This document shows, in pieces, positions 16,978 through 24,761 of a DNA stretch of 37,657 bases (position 1 is the stretch's first letter; every line of letters begins with the position of its first letter). Source of the stretch: Candidatus Sericytochromatia bacterium (GTDB taxonomy: Bacteria > Cyanobacteriota > Sericytochromatia > S15B-MN24 > JAQBPE01); contig JAYKJB010000065.1 in the NCBI GenBank assembly GCA_035285325.1, positions 1 through 37,657 of the forward strand, in the 5' to 3' direction. The position numbers and the translations under genes were made by a program. Below the pieces are notes generated by a model, which was given only the letters and a program-made list of their open reading frames with translations, did no database searches and was not told the DNA's origin.

Positions 16978-17604
16978 TCAGTAACCTTGCCTTGCCATCT
17001 CTTCCAACGTGAGACCGCCCCCCTCCAGACGAGGAGCCAGAAGTTTCTCCACATATTTGGCCAACGTATCCACCTCGAGATTCACGCGAGAGCCCGGCCT
17101 GCGGTCGACCAGGGCCGTGTGAGTCCAGGTATGCGGCACGATCGTCAAGCGAAAAACTGGGGGAGCCAGGGTCACGATGGTGAGGCTGACCCCATCGACC
17201 GTGATCGACCCCTTCTCGACCATGTACCGATGCAGCGAGAGGGGCGCCTCGATCTCCAGTTGCACCCCTGCCTCGCCGGGGCGAACTGAACGCACCGTAC
17301 CGATTCCGTCGACGTGGCCGGTGACCAGATGTCCCCCCAGTCGCTTGCCGAGGGTGAGCGCCTGTTCCAGGTTGACCCGATCTCCCGCCTTCCAATGTGC
17401 AACCGTCGTGACGGCCCGGGTGGTGGCCGAGTAATCAGCCCAGAAGACATCCCCCTCCAAGCGCGTGACCGTCAGGCAGATTCCGTTGGTGGCGATGGAG
17501 TCCCCCAGCGCGGCCTGGGACGCGATCTCGGGAGATCGGATGGCCAGCACGCCGTCCCCGTGATGGACGAGGGTGCCTAGCGCTTCGACAAGACCGGTAA
17601 ACAT
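16978..17604 (-). CDS. ribE: Riboflavin synthase, alpha subunit
   Basis: A 208-residue enzyme that dismutates two 6,7-dimethyl-8-ribityllumazine molecules into riboflavin and a pyrimidinedione. It has the two-fold lumazine-binding repeat: the first begins MFTGLVEALG and includes NGICLTVTR, the second includes HLVTGHVDGIG and GVSLTIV. Length matches the family. ATG 17604 is four bases past the ribD stop, and ribBA starts three bases after its own stop, so the three form one operon. Some nomenclatures call this gene ribC. Confidence 0.95.
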   Translation of the reverse strand: MFTGLVEALGTLVHHGDGVLAIRSPEIASQAALGDSIATNGICLTVTRLEGDVFWADYSATTRAVTTVAHWKAGDRVNLEQALTLGKRLGGHLVTGHVDGIGTVRSVRPGEAGVQLEIEAPLSLHRYMVEKGSITVDGVSLTIVTLAPPVFRLTIVPHTWTHTALVDRRPGSRVNLEVDTLAKYVEKLLAPRLEGGGLTLEEMARQGY

Positions 17605-17608
17605 CGCG

Positions 17609-18763
17609 TCACTCAGGCTGGGTGTAGGCCTCGAGCAACATATCCCCGCCCATCGGTGTACTGGTCATCCGATGGAGGTGGATGGCTTCCTCGAGCAACG
17701 TGACGCCACTGCCCTCCACCATGGTGGGTGCGCCCACACCGCCAATCAGTTTGGGGGCCACAAAGACATAGACCTTGTCGACAATCCCGGCCTCCAAGGC
17801 CGCCGCGTTGAGGGTGCCTCCGCCTTCAAGCAGAATACTGGTGATCTCTCGCTTCCCCAGCAAAGCCATCAAGCGCACCAGGTCGACGTGCGTATCACTG
17901 GCAAAGCCGGCGTCTGGGCAGACGAGAATTTCAGCGCCGACCTCTCGGAGTGCCCGCAAACGCTCCTCCGGTGCCTTCGACCCCACACAGACCAGCGTAT
18001 GGGAGCGCAAGGCGGCCGTCCCGGCCGGTTTATCGAAGACGTTGGCGTTCAGGGGGGTGCGAGCCATCGAGTCGATGATGATGCGCAACGGTTGGCGCCC
18101 CCCCGGGAGGCGACACGTCAGCCGGGGGTTGTCCTGCACCACCGTGTTGACTCCGACCATGATCGCATCGTATGTCCCACGCAAAATCTGCACGTATCCG
18201 CGAGAAGTTTCGTTGGTGATCCACTGACTCTCCCCTGAGGCGGTGGCAATCTTCCCATCCAGACTCATGCCGGTCTTCAGCGAGACGAAGGGGCGCTTGG
18301 TGCGGATGTACTTGAAGAAGCGCTCGTTGGCGGTGGCCGCTTCCCGGGCAAGCACGCCACATGTCACCTCAAGCCCTGCCTCTCGGAGCATCTGCAGACC
18401 ACGTCCAGACACCACCGGATTGGGGTCCTCCACCGCGACCACCACCCGCCGAATACCGGACTGGAGGACGCGTTCCACGCATGGGGGGGTGCGCCCGTGA
18501 TGCGCACACGGTTCGAGCGTGACGTAAAGCGTGGCTCCCTGCGCATCGGCCGCTGCCGCGTCCAGCGCGAACACCTCCGCGTGAGGTTTCCCCACCTGGG
18601 GGTGAAACCCCTCCCCGACAATCTGCCCGTCCTTGACCACCACCGCGCCCACCATCGGGTTCGGGCTTGTCCAGCCGCGGCCCTGCCACGCCAGCTCCAG
18701 GGCACGGGCCATGAAACTGGCATCCAGAGCGGCTTGGTCAAGATGAAGGGGCTGGGTCGGCAT
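17609..18763 (-). CDS. ribD: RibD: pyrimidine deaminase / reductase
   Basis: A 384-residue bifunctional enzyme for the second and third steps after GTP cyclohydrolase. The deaminase domain (1-145) has the zinc motif HAE at 61-63 and PCAHHGRTPPC with C86 and C95. The reductase domain (about 150-384) carries RPFVSLKTGMSLDGKIA, a GGG motif (LLEGGGTLN) and the usual dihydrofolate-reductase-like fold pattern. ATG 18763 is used since the family begins a few residues before FMARALELAWQG; an upstream ATG at 18853 would read through the terminator-like hairpin and adds 30 unrelated residues. Only 17 bases separate the T-run of that hairpin from this start. Confidence 0.94.
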   Translation of the reverse strand: MPTQPLHLDQAALDASFMARALELAWQGRGWTSPNPMVGAVVVKDGQIVGEGFHPQVGKPHAEVFALDAAAADAQGATLYVTLEPCAHHGRTPPCVERVLQSGIRRVVVAVEDPNPVVSGRGLQMLREAGLEVTCGVLAREAATANERFFKYIRTKRPFVSLKTGMSLDGKIATASGESQWITNETSRGYVQILRGTYDAIMVGVNTVVQDNPRLTCRLPGGRQPLRIIIDSMARTPLNANVFDKPAGTAALRSHTLVCVGSKAPEERLRALREVGAEILVCPDAGFASDTHVDLVRLMALLGKREITSILLEGGGTLNAAALEAGIVDKVYVFVAPKLIGGVGAPTMVEGSGVTLLEEAIHLHRMTSTPMGGDMLLEAYTQPE

Positions 18764-18780
18764 CAGGACTTCGTATCGCG

Positions 18781-18816
18781 AAAAAAAGGCGGGAGCGGCC
18801 CGGATGGACCGCTCCC
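18781..18816 (-). terminator. Strong terminator/attenuator hairpin before ribD
   Basis: On the minus strand GGGAGCGG pairs with CCGCTCCC around a ten-base loop, then GCC and seven T. It follows the unknown gene at 18853 and ends 17 bases before ribD. TATACT (18822 to 18817, minus strand) lies directly before the hairpin. It could terminate the upstream gene, attenuate rib, or both. Confidence 0.75.
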
Positions 18817-18852
18817 AGTATAGCCCGCGTGACGCCTCTGCCGATAGGGCCA

Positions 18853-19422
18853 TCAGGAAGGAGAGACCGCCTCGGTCGCGACCCCTGAGAGGGGCCGGGT
18901 CGTGGCGACCACCCCGCGCTCGGCCTCGATCTCGACGCGGGTCACGACCCCTGGACGCCGTTTGAATGGTGCCTCTTCCGTCGTGGGCGGGACCTGACGC
19001 TCCGCGTCCCAGATGAGGAGCGAACGCCCCAGGGCGTGACTGGCCTCGAGCTGTTTGGCCAGCAAATCCAAGGCTTCCTCACACACACCACTCAACGATT
19101 CCGGCCAGTGGTGCGCCGTGGCCTCGCGGGTGGTGAGGTGGAGAGCCTCCCGCAGCTGGCGAAGCGCCGCGGACAGGGCGGTCTGACTCAGCCCCAGGTT
19201 GTCCCCCTTGGCCGCGCACTCCTGCAGTTGATCGACCGTTCGCTTCGCGTCCGCGATCACGTGTTGCACCACCCGCTGCTGGGAATGCAGCCAGTCCGTC
19301 TCGGCCAGATGCTCGGTGGTCCGGGATAGAAAATGCGCCAGATTGTCCAGGCTCAACTGGGCAAAGTGGGCCAGTACCTGGGTTGCGTCGACCCGACGAC
19401 GGGGAGAATGGAGATGTGCCAA
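18853..19422 (-). CDS. Unknown helical protein upstream of rib operon
   Basis: A 189-residue protein, mostly amphipathic helix (about 10-145), with a short strand-rich C-terminus (VVTRVEIEAERGVVATTRPL). No signal peptide, membrane helix or known family is seen. The start is a TTG at 19422 with AAAGGAG six bases upstream, the best ribosome site in the region. The frame stays open far upstream, but that part lies opposite the LpxB-related gene and is not coding. It may share its promoter region with that divergent gene. A strong hairpin with a T-run follows its stop, so it may be transcribed apart from ribD. Confidence 0.6.
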   Translation of the reverse strand: MAHLHSPRRRVDATQVLAHFAQLSLDNLAHFLSRTTEHLAETDWLHSQQRVVQHVIADAKRTVDQLQECAAKGDNLGLSQTALSAALRQLREALHLTTREATAHHWPESLSGVCEEALDLLAKQLEASHALGRSLLIWDAERQVPPTTEEAPFKRRPGVVTRVEIEAERGVVATTRPLSGVATEAVSPS

Positions 19423-19499
19423 GCCTAACTCCTTTCCAAGGTCCTTCCAGACCGATGGGAAGCCAGACGACAGAGGGGGCCCCTGCCGTACGGGCGTGG

Positions 19500-19600
19500 A
19501 TGATCGTGGGAATGTGAGCCATTGTAGCGCATTTGTTAATTTTTGTTTCCATATGTTTAGATTTGCAACGGAGATGATCCCTACGCTCGAGCGTGGGAGA
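19500..19600. promoter_or_regulatory. AT-rich divergent promoter region
   Basis: A short AT-rich island between two divergent genes in otherwise GC-rich sequence. On the minus strand TACAAT (around 19532) is a good -10 for the gene starting at 19422, with only a weak -35 (GAAACA). On the plus strand TTGTTA and TAGATT are 19 bases apart, a poor fit. Exact starts are uncertain. Confidence 0.35.
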
Positions 19601-19608
19601 CTGACGGG

Positions 19609-20925
19609 ATGACGAGCAGGCAGCTGGAAAACCTCGTCATACTGACCAACGGTCCAGGGGAAGTGTCTGGCTGGGTGCATCCTGTGGTCGCGTCCTGGCG
19701 CGCCCGGCACCCGAGGGCTCGCATCACCGTGCTGCTGCTGCCCTGCCCTCACGCCAGTGGACGCGAGGCGTCGGTCCTGGCGGGTTGGCCCGAGGCACCG
19801 TCCGTCTGGCTTCCAGCGGAAAGTCTCCGGTTCATTCTGGTCGGGCGCCAACCCGCAGGTCGGGCCCTGGGAGACACCTCCGGCATCGTGCTGTTTCTTG
19901 GCGGGGACCAGGTGTTCGGCGTCTTGGCTGCGCGGCGCTTGGGCTGGCCCTTGTTCGTCTACACCGAGAAGCTGGCCCTCTGGCCCAGCCGGAGCGAATG
20001 CTACCTGGTCGCCAGCAGCCCCCTGCGCGATCGCCTGCTGCAGCGAGGGATTCCGGCCCAGAAAATCGAGGTAGTGGGCGACTTGATGCGAGACGCATCC
20101 CTGCTGGGAAGCCGGGAGCACCTCGTTGGGGAGCCCGAACCTCCAGGTCTGGCAACCCCCGAGTTGCTGCTGCTGCCGGGGTCGAAACCATCCAAGTTCA
20201 GGGCCGCTCTGCCGCTGTTTCTCGGGGCGGCGGAGCAGGTCCAGAGAAACTTGCCTGGGACGCGCTTGCGGCTGGTGCGGGCCGCTTATGTCAATCGAGC
20301 GGAACTGGCTGAGGCCGCCAGCGATGACCGCTTTATCCCCTTTACCGGTGGCGTCACGGCGCAATATCGCTCCGGAACGGATGGAGAGTGGCTCGACACC
20401 GCGGGCGGAGCCTCGGTCCAGATCATTCCGCGGCAGGCCCTGGCGAATGTCCCGAGTGGGCCCAGGCTGGCGTTGACCTTACCAGGCACCAACACAGCGG
20501 ATCTGGCGTTCGCCGGCATCGCCATGCTGGTGGTCCTTCCCCTGCAGCGCCCCGACCTGATTCCCCTGGATGGCTTGCTCGGGCAACTGGGGCGTCTGCC
20601 GCTGTTCGGTCCGTTTCTCACGCGTGACATGGCCAAACGGTTTCTCCGGCGCTCCCCCCTGGTGGCGCTGCCCAACCGAGCCGCGGGCCGGATGGTGACA
20701 CCCGAGTGGATCGGAGACATCCGTTCCGGCCCGCTCGCCGCTCGTTTGGCCGATATGCTGGCGGACCCGGACCGACTGCTGGAGATCGGCCGGGATTTGC
20801 AGGCCTGCAGCGCACCGCCAGGGAGTGCCGACCGGTTGCTGGAGGTCATTTCCGCGAGGCTCACTCAGCACGCCCGGCCTTCCCCTGCCGAATCAGCCGA
20901 AATGGCCGCCCCGGGGAATGAGTGA
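19609..20925 (+). CDS. Lipid-A-disaccharide synthase-related glycosyltransferase
   Basis: A 438-residue GT-B-type protein related to LpxB, the enzyme that joins two acylated glucosamines in lipid A synthesis. The N-terminal motif NGPGEVSGW (14-22) corresponds to the AGExSGD motif of LpxB, and the C-terminal half has LLLPGSKPSKF and LTLPGTNTADLAFAGIAMLVV, equivalents of the LpxB donor-site motifs. It is closer to the diverged 'LpxB-related' proteins found in Cyanobacteria and relatives, whose product is not established. No other lpx gene is in the window. ATG 19609 follows GGGAG by ten bases. It converges with the methyltransferase gene, 47 bases apart. Confidence 0.75.
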   Translation: MTSRQLENLVILTNGPGEVSGWVHPVVASWRARHPRARITVLLLPCPHASGREASVLAGWPEAPSVWLPAESLRFILVGRQPAGRALGDTSGIVLFLGGDQVFGVLAARRLGWPLFVYTEKLALWPSRSECYLVASSPLRDRLLQRGIPAQKIEVVGDLMRDASLLGSREHLVGEPEPPGLATPELLLLPGSKPSKFRAALPLFLGAAEQVQRNLPGTRLRLVRAAYVNRAELAEAASDDRFIPFTGGVTAQYRSGTDGEWLDTAGGASVQIIPRQALANVPSGPRLALTLPGTNTADLAFAGIAMLVVLPLQRPDLIPLDGLLGQLGRLPLFGPFLTRDMAKRFLRRSPLVALPNRAAGRMVTPEWIGDIRSGPLAARLADMLADPDRLLEIGRDLQACSAPPGSADRLLEVISARLTQHARPSPAESAEMAAPGNE

Positions 20926-20972
20926 GCCCTCAACGGGCTTCCGTCCGGGACAAAGTCGGGCGCCTGCCCCGG

Positions 20973-22112
20973 TCAGAGCGGTCGCGGCAATCGCGTGCCC
21001 CGGTACATGTGAAGGTCGCAGCGCAAGTTTCCGTTGAACAGCTTGCGGCGCTTGTCCGCCACCCGGCCATAGTGACGTTCGAAGCCCTCATAGCCACAAA
21101 GCACGTGAACGGACCAATGGGGGTGCCGGGCGGCGATCGCCCCGAACTCCCGATAGAGTGCCTCGACCGAGGCCGCCTCGCCGATTCGCTCGGCATAAGG
21201 CGGGTTGGTGACCAGCACCCCCCGGGGGGCCTGAGACGACCAGCGACGAGCATCTGCCACCTCCCAGCGGATCTGGGCGGCAACCCCGGCGCGTCGGGCG
21301 TGGCGCTCCGCAAGTTGAATCGCTTGAGGGTCGATGTCGCTGCCCCAGACCAGCACGTCGGCACTGCGCAACGCCTGATCACGAGCCTCCTGTCGGGCAG
21401 CCTGCCAGGACGAGGCCGGAATGAAACCGAACGCCTCGCCGTCGAAGTGGCGCCCATATCCCGGCGCACGCCGGAGCTGGTACAGGGCCGCCTCAATGGC
21501 CAGGGTGCCCGAGCCACAAAAGGGATCCACCAGCGGCTCGTTACCCTTCCAGCGCGTGAGCGAGATGATGCCGGCGGCCAGCGTTTCCTTCAACGGGGCT
21601 GCCCCGACCAGATCGCGGTAACCGCGCTTGTGCAGGCCGTCCCCCGTGGTGTCCAGCGTCAGGGTCGCGAGGTCCTCACGCAAGGCCACCTGAAGCCGAT
21701 GGCGCGCCCCCGTCTCAGGCAACTGAGAGATGCCGTGATGGGCCCCCAGGGCCGCCACGACCGCCTTCTTGACCACCCCTTGAACCGCGGGGACGGAGGT
21801 CAGGGTCGACTTCACGGATTTGCCGTCCACGGGGAGATTCGCATCCTTCGCCAACAAGGCCGCCCAGGGCAGCGCACGCACGCCATCGAACAGGGCATCG
21901 AAGGTCGGGGCAGGAAACTCTCCGACCACCAGTTGAATGCGATCGGCGGCGCGCAACCAGATGTTGGCGCGGGCAATATCGAGGGCCGTGCCACGAAATC
22001 GCACCCGCCCTTGCTCGACCATCTGGTCGTCGTAGCCGAGGGTCTTCAATTCCCAGGCCACCTGCGACTCGAGACCAAAGGCAGCCGTGGCGATCAGTTC
22101 GTATTTTTGCAT
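20973..22112 (-). CDS. THUMP-domain RNA methyltransferase (RlmL/YpsC type)
   Basis: A 379-residue SAM-dependent N2-guanine methyltransferase of the RlmL-N/YpsC group, expected to modify 23S rRNA. An N-terminal ferredoxin-like and THUMP region spans about 1-165. The Rossmann methyltransferase follows, with motif I PFCGSGT at 197-203, SDIDP (motif II) at 258-262, and the catalytic NPPY at 303-306, which accepts the exocyclic amine of a base. The RlmK half found in the E. coli fusion is absent. A tRNA target, as for archaeal Trm14, is less likely but cannot be excluded. ATG 22112 gives a family-typical start (MQKYELIATAAFGLE). Confidence 0.9.
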   Translation of the reverse strand: MQKYELIATAAFGLESQVAWELKTLGYDDQMVEQGRVRFRGTALDIARANIWLRAADRIQLVVGEFPAPTFDALFDGVRALPWAALLAKDANLPVDGKSVKSTLTSVPAVQGVVKKAVVAALGAHHGISQLPETGARHRLQVALREDLATLTLDTTGDGLHKRGYRDLVGAAPLKETLAAGIISLTRWKGNEPLVDPFCGSGTLAIEAALYQLRRAPGYGRHFDGEAFGFIPASSWQAARQEARDQALRSADVLVWGSDIDPQAIQLAERHARRAGVAAQIRWEVADARRWSSQAPRGVLVTNPPYAERIGEAASVEALYREFGAIAARHPHWSVHVLCGYEGFERHYGRVADKRRKLFNGNLRCDLHMYRGTRLPRPL

Positions 22113-22211
22113 CAGGCCGCACTCTCTGGCAGACGGGACAGGGACCTCGCCATCGTATCAAAACACGACACTTTCGCGGGATCGGCCCCGTCGCCAGCTG
22201 ACAAGGGGCGG

Positions 22212-22240
22212 TTGTCTTTAAACTGGCCTTGATGTAATCT
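22212..22240 (+). promoter_or_regulatory. Promoter of the amidase gene
   Basis: TTGTCT at 22212-22217, a 17-base spacer, then TAATCT at 22235-22240. The transcript should start near 22247, leaving a leader of about 39 bases to the ATG at 22286. Confidence 0.5.
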
Positions 22241-22247
22241 TAAACTG
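22215..22247. repeat. Direct repeat in the amidase promoter
   Basis: TCTTTAAACTG (22215-22225) and TCTTAAACTG (22238-22247) are near-identical, with their ends 22 bases apart, about two helix turns. One sits in the promoter spacer and the other at the start point, so they could be a regulator site. No known factor is recognised. Confidence 0.4.
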
Positions 22248-22285
22248 TTCTGTCTCCCAAGAGATGAGTGGTGAGGGATTCAACG

Positions 22286-23140
22286 ATGCATCCTGTCAGG
22301 CGTACGCTGAGTGTGCTGGCTTTGCTGGTGTGGGTGGCGGGCTGCGGCCGGACCGGCACGCTGCAGTCTACTGGACGTCCCTCGACGATGGGCTTGAAGC
22401 AAGCTGACCCGGGGCGATCCCCGTGCGACCACGACATTGCTCGCCGCATCGACCCGAACGCGCCGATCGTGGGTGCTCGCAGGCAAGCCGCCGTGTCAAC
22501 CAACGGTCCGGACAAGCCGGCGATGGTGGCCATCGATTCCCCCAATCGCTACGCCCGCGCGGGAGGTCCTGACGACATCAAGGCGATCGTCCTGCATCAC
22601 ACCGCCAGTGCAGCCGATGCCGAGCGCATCGGGATGTTCTTCTCCAAGCCGTCATCCGAGGTCAGCTCCCACTACGTGGTAGGCAAGAACGGCGTGCTGG
22701 TGCAGTGCGTGCCGGACTCTGCGGCGTCTTGGCACGCCGGCCCCTCGAAGTTTCTGGGGCGAGACAATGCCAATCACTTCACCATCGGGATCGAGATCTG
22801 CAACCTCGGCAACAACTCGGACCCCTATCCGCAAACTCAGTACGAGGCCCTGGGTCGCCTGATGGCCTTCTTGATGGTGCGCTACAACCTCAACTGGTCG
22901 GTGGTGACGCGACACCGCGACATCGCATATCCGCTCGGCCGCAAAACCGACACGTCCAACAATTTCGACGTCGAGGCGCTTCGGCGGGCCGTCGTCGCAG
23001 CTGGCGGCCCCTCAGCCGGCCTGCTCCCCTTCCCGACTCCGGCGCCGACAGTCGCGCCCTCGCCCGCTCCGAGTGCGGCCCCCAGCATCATCCCCTCGCC
23101 CTCGCCCAGCGCTGGGCTGCGATTTTTCCCCGCGCCTTAA
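22286..23140 (+). CDS. N-acetylmuramoyl-L-alanine amidase lipoprotein (Amidase_2)
   Basis: A 284-residue lipoprotein that should cleave the bond between N-acetylmuramic acid and L-alanine in peptidoglycan. The signal peptide ends in the lipobox VAGC (C20). The amidase domain spans about 98-240: zinc ligands H104 (VLHHT), H210 (TRHRDI) and D222, with K220 two residues before, as in AmpD-type enzymes; E170 lies in IGIEI. The last 45 residues are Pro/Ala/Ser-rich, probably disordered. ATG 22286 is chosen because it places the signal peptide correctly and GAGG lies ten bases upstream; a GTG at 22268 is possible. Outer-membrane anchoring would put it in the periplasm. Confidence 0.9.
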   Translation: MHPVRRTLSVLALLVWVAGCGRTGTLQSTGRPSTMGLKQADPGRSPCDHDIARRIDPNAPIVGARRQAAVSTNGPDKPAMVAIDSPNRYARAGGPDDIKAIVLHHTASAADAERIGMFFSKPSSEVSSHYVVGKNGVLVQCVPDSAASWHAGPSKFLGRDNANHFTIGIEICNLGNNSDPYPQTQYEALGRLMAFLMVRYNLNWSVVTRHRDIAYPLGRKTDTSNNFDVEALRRAVVAAGGPSAGLLPFPTPAPTVAPSPAPSAAPSIIPSPSPSAGLRFFPAP

Positions 23141-23151
23141 GGCAGCCTTAA
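23137..23151. promoter_or_regulatory. 15-bp perfect palindrome over the amidase stop
   Basis: TTAAGGC-A-GCCTTAA is a perfect odd palindrome that includes the TAA stop of the amidase gene and lies 77 bases before the subtilisin-like gene. The one-base loop is too small for an RNA terminator, so a protein-binding site is more likely. Confidence 0.35.
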
Positions 23152-23227
23152 CGTCAGCTTCCCCTCCTCGCTCCGATACTTCACGTAGCATCAGCGGTTC
23201 CTCGGTTGACGAGAGGATGGGGTACGA

Positions 23228-24649
23228 ATGAAGCGGGCGCTTGCCTCGATCGTGGTGGTTTCGCTGCTGCTTGCGGGCTGCGGCGCAGTGCCGCGCCCCC
23301 TCGCCGCGCCGGCCGTGGGGGGCAAATTCAAGAGCAAGTCGCTGCGAGCTTCCGGCAGTCGGTTCAGTGAGCACCACTTGCTGGTCAGAGGCAACGTAAG
23401 CGCAGCTCCCCCGCTGCCGGGCATCACGATTTCTCAGCGGTTTGCCGACTACCAGGTTCATCGCCTGCCCGCCGGCATGGCGATCCCGGACGCACTGGCG
23501 GCCTATCAGCGCGCGCCAGGGGTGACCAGCGTGGAACGGCTGGAACTGTTTCCCGTCGAGCAGGCCACGCCTGCACCGCTGCCGGCGCTGAATCCGGCGG
23601 TCCCTCAAGCGCCACCCTCCCAGTTCGCCGTCAATGACCCTCGCTATGGCGAACAATGGTCTCACGTGACGACGAGGGTGGCGGAGGCGTGGAAAGTGAC
23701 CACCGGTCGTCCCGAGGTGGTGGTCGCGACCCTCGACACCGGGGCGGACTTTGAACATCCCGATCTCCTGGGACAGGTGATCAACGGTCCTGATCTGGCC
23801 GAGGGCAAACCAGACTCGCGGGACATCGACATGCACGGGACCCACGTGGCCGGCATCATTGTCGCCAAGGCCAACAACGGCCTGGGTGGTGCCGGGGTGG
23901 CGCCGGGCGCCAGGGTGCTCGCGCTCAAAGTGTTCGAACCCTATTTCGAGGACGGACAATTCCAGGGCACTTACTACAACGCCGTGTCGCTGGCCAAGGC
24001 GATTCATTACGCTGCAACCCAGGGCAACGCCAAGATCATCAACATCAGCGCGGGCATCGCGGACGATGAACTGGTGTCGAGCACGCTGGCGTTTGCGCGA
24101 GGGCGCGGTCTGCTGGTCTGCGTCTCGGCCGGCAACAAGGGCAGCAACCTCTACACGGGCCAGGCCAAATACCAGGATGGCGTGCTGAGCGTCCATGCCA
24201 CCGACCCGATGGATCGGCTTGCTCGCTTTTCCAACTTCGGTCACACCCTGGGTGTCTCGGCCCCAGGCGCCAGCATCTTCTCGACCATCCCAACGTACCC
24301 CAATCCTTACACCGGCCAGGTGCCCAAGGGCGACGGCTACGCCAGCTTGAACGGCACCTCGATGGCGTCGCCCTTCGTGGCGGGGGTGGCCGCGCTGGCC
24401 GTTTCGGCTCTGCTCGAAGCCTTGGGAAGGGATTCCGGCGCCGCCGGTCGCGGACCAGCTGTCACGCCCGCGATGATCCCTGCCGCGTTGATCGAGGACC
24501 TGATGCGTCAAGCCACGGTCGATCTGGGCCTTCCCGGGCGAGACGAAACCTACGGATCCGGGCGCGTGGATGCGCTGAAAGCCGTCCAGCTGGCGCAAAG
24601 CCCGGACTGGGTGGCGCGCGCAGGCAAGTCGCTCCGACGACTGCCCTGA
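23228..24649 (+). CDS. Subtilisin-like serine peptidase (S8) lipoprotein
   Basis: A 473-residue exported protease. The signal peptide ends in LLAGC (Cys18 lipidated). A propeptide-like segment (about 45-112) precedes the catalytic domain (about 135-455). The triad is D170 (ATLDTGAD), H203 (MHGTHVAG) and S378 (NGTSMASP), with the oxyanion Asn303 in SAGNKG. All are intact, so it should be active. ATG 23228 starts MKRALASIVVV, a normal signal peptide. Substrates are unknown. It lies downstream of the amidase gene on the same strand, with an 87-base gap containing a palindrome. Both are predicted lipoproteins of the cell envelope. Confidence 0.94.
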   Translation: MKRALASIVVVSLLLAGCGAVPRPLAAPAVGGKFKSKSLRASGSRFSEHHLLVRGNVSAAPPLPGITISQRFADYQVHRLPAGMAIPDALAAYQRAPGVTSVERLELFPVEQATPAPLPALNPAVPQAPPSQFAVNDPRYGEQWSHVTTRVAEAWKVTTGRPEVVVATLDTGADFEHPDLLGQVINGPDLAEGKPDSRDIDMHGTHVAGIIVAKANNGLGGAGVAPGARVLALKVFEPYFEDGQFQGTYYNAVSLAKAIHYAATQGNAKIINISAGIADDELVSSTLAFARGRGLLVCVSAGNKGSNLYTGQAKYQDGVLSVHATDPMDRLARFSNFGHTLGVSAPGASIFSTIPTYPNPYTGQVPKGDGYASLNGTSMASPFVAGVAALAVSALLEALGRDSGAAGRGPAVTPAMIPAALIEDLMRQATVDLGLPGRDETYGSGRVDALKAVQLAQSPDWVARAGKSLRRLP

Positions 24650-24761
24650 ACCTCGCCAGAGTCGCCGGTGGTTCCCTGCCACTCAGCCCGGCCCCAGGTC
24701 CGTGGTGCCCTGATGGCGGCCTCCCACTGTAAGATTGGGGAGTCCCTGCTGCGAGAGCCCC

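Noticed and set aside
18764-18853. FMN riboswitch (RFN element) before ribD
   Set aside because: None of the conserved RFN boxes is visible and the gap is too short for a full element plus terminator.
19423-20364. N-terminal extension of the unknown gene at 18853-19422
   Set aside because: The extension lies opposite the LpxB-related gene, and a good ribosome site marks TTG 19422.
20922-22232. Plus-strand frame of 436 codons
   Set aside because: Antisense of the RlmL-type methyltransferase, which has NPPY and motif I in the other strand.
23012-24682. Minus-strand frame of 556 codons
   Set aside because: Antisense of the subtilisin-like gene with its full catalytic triad.
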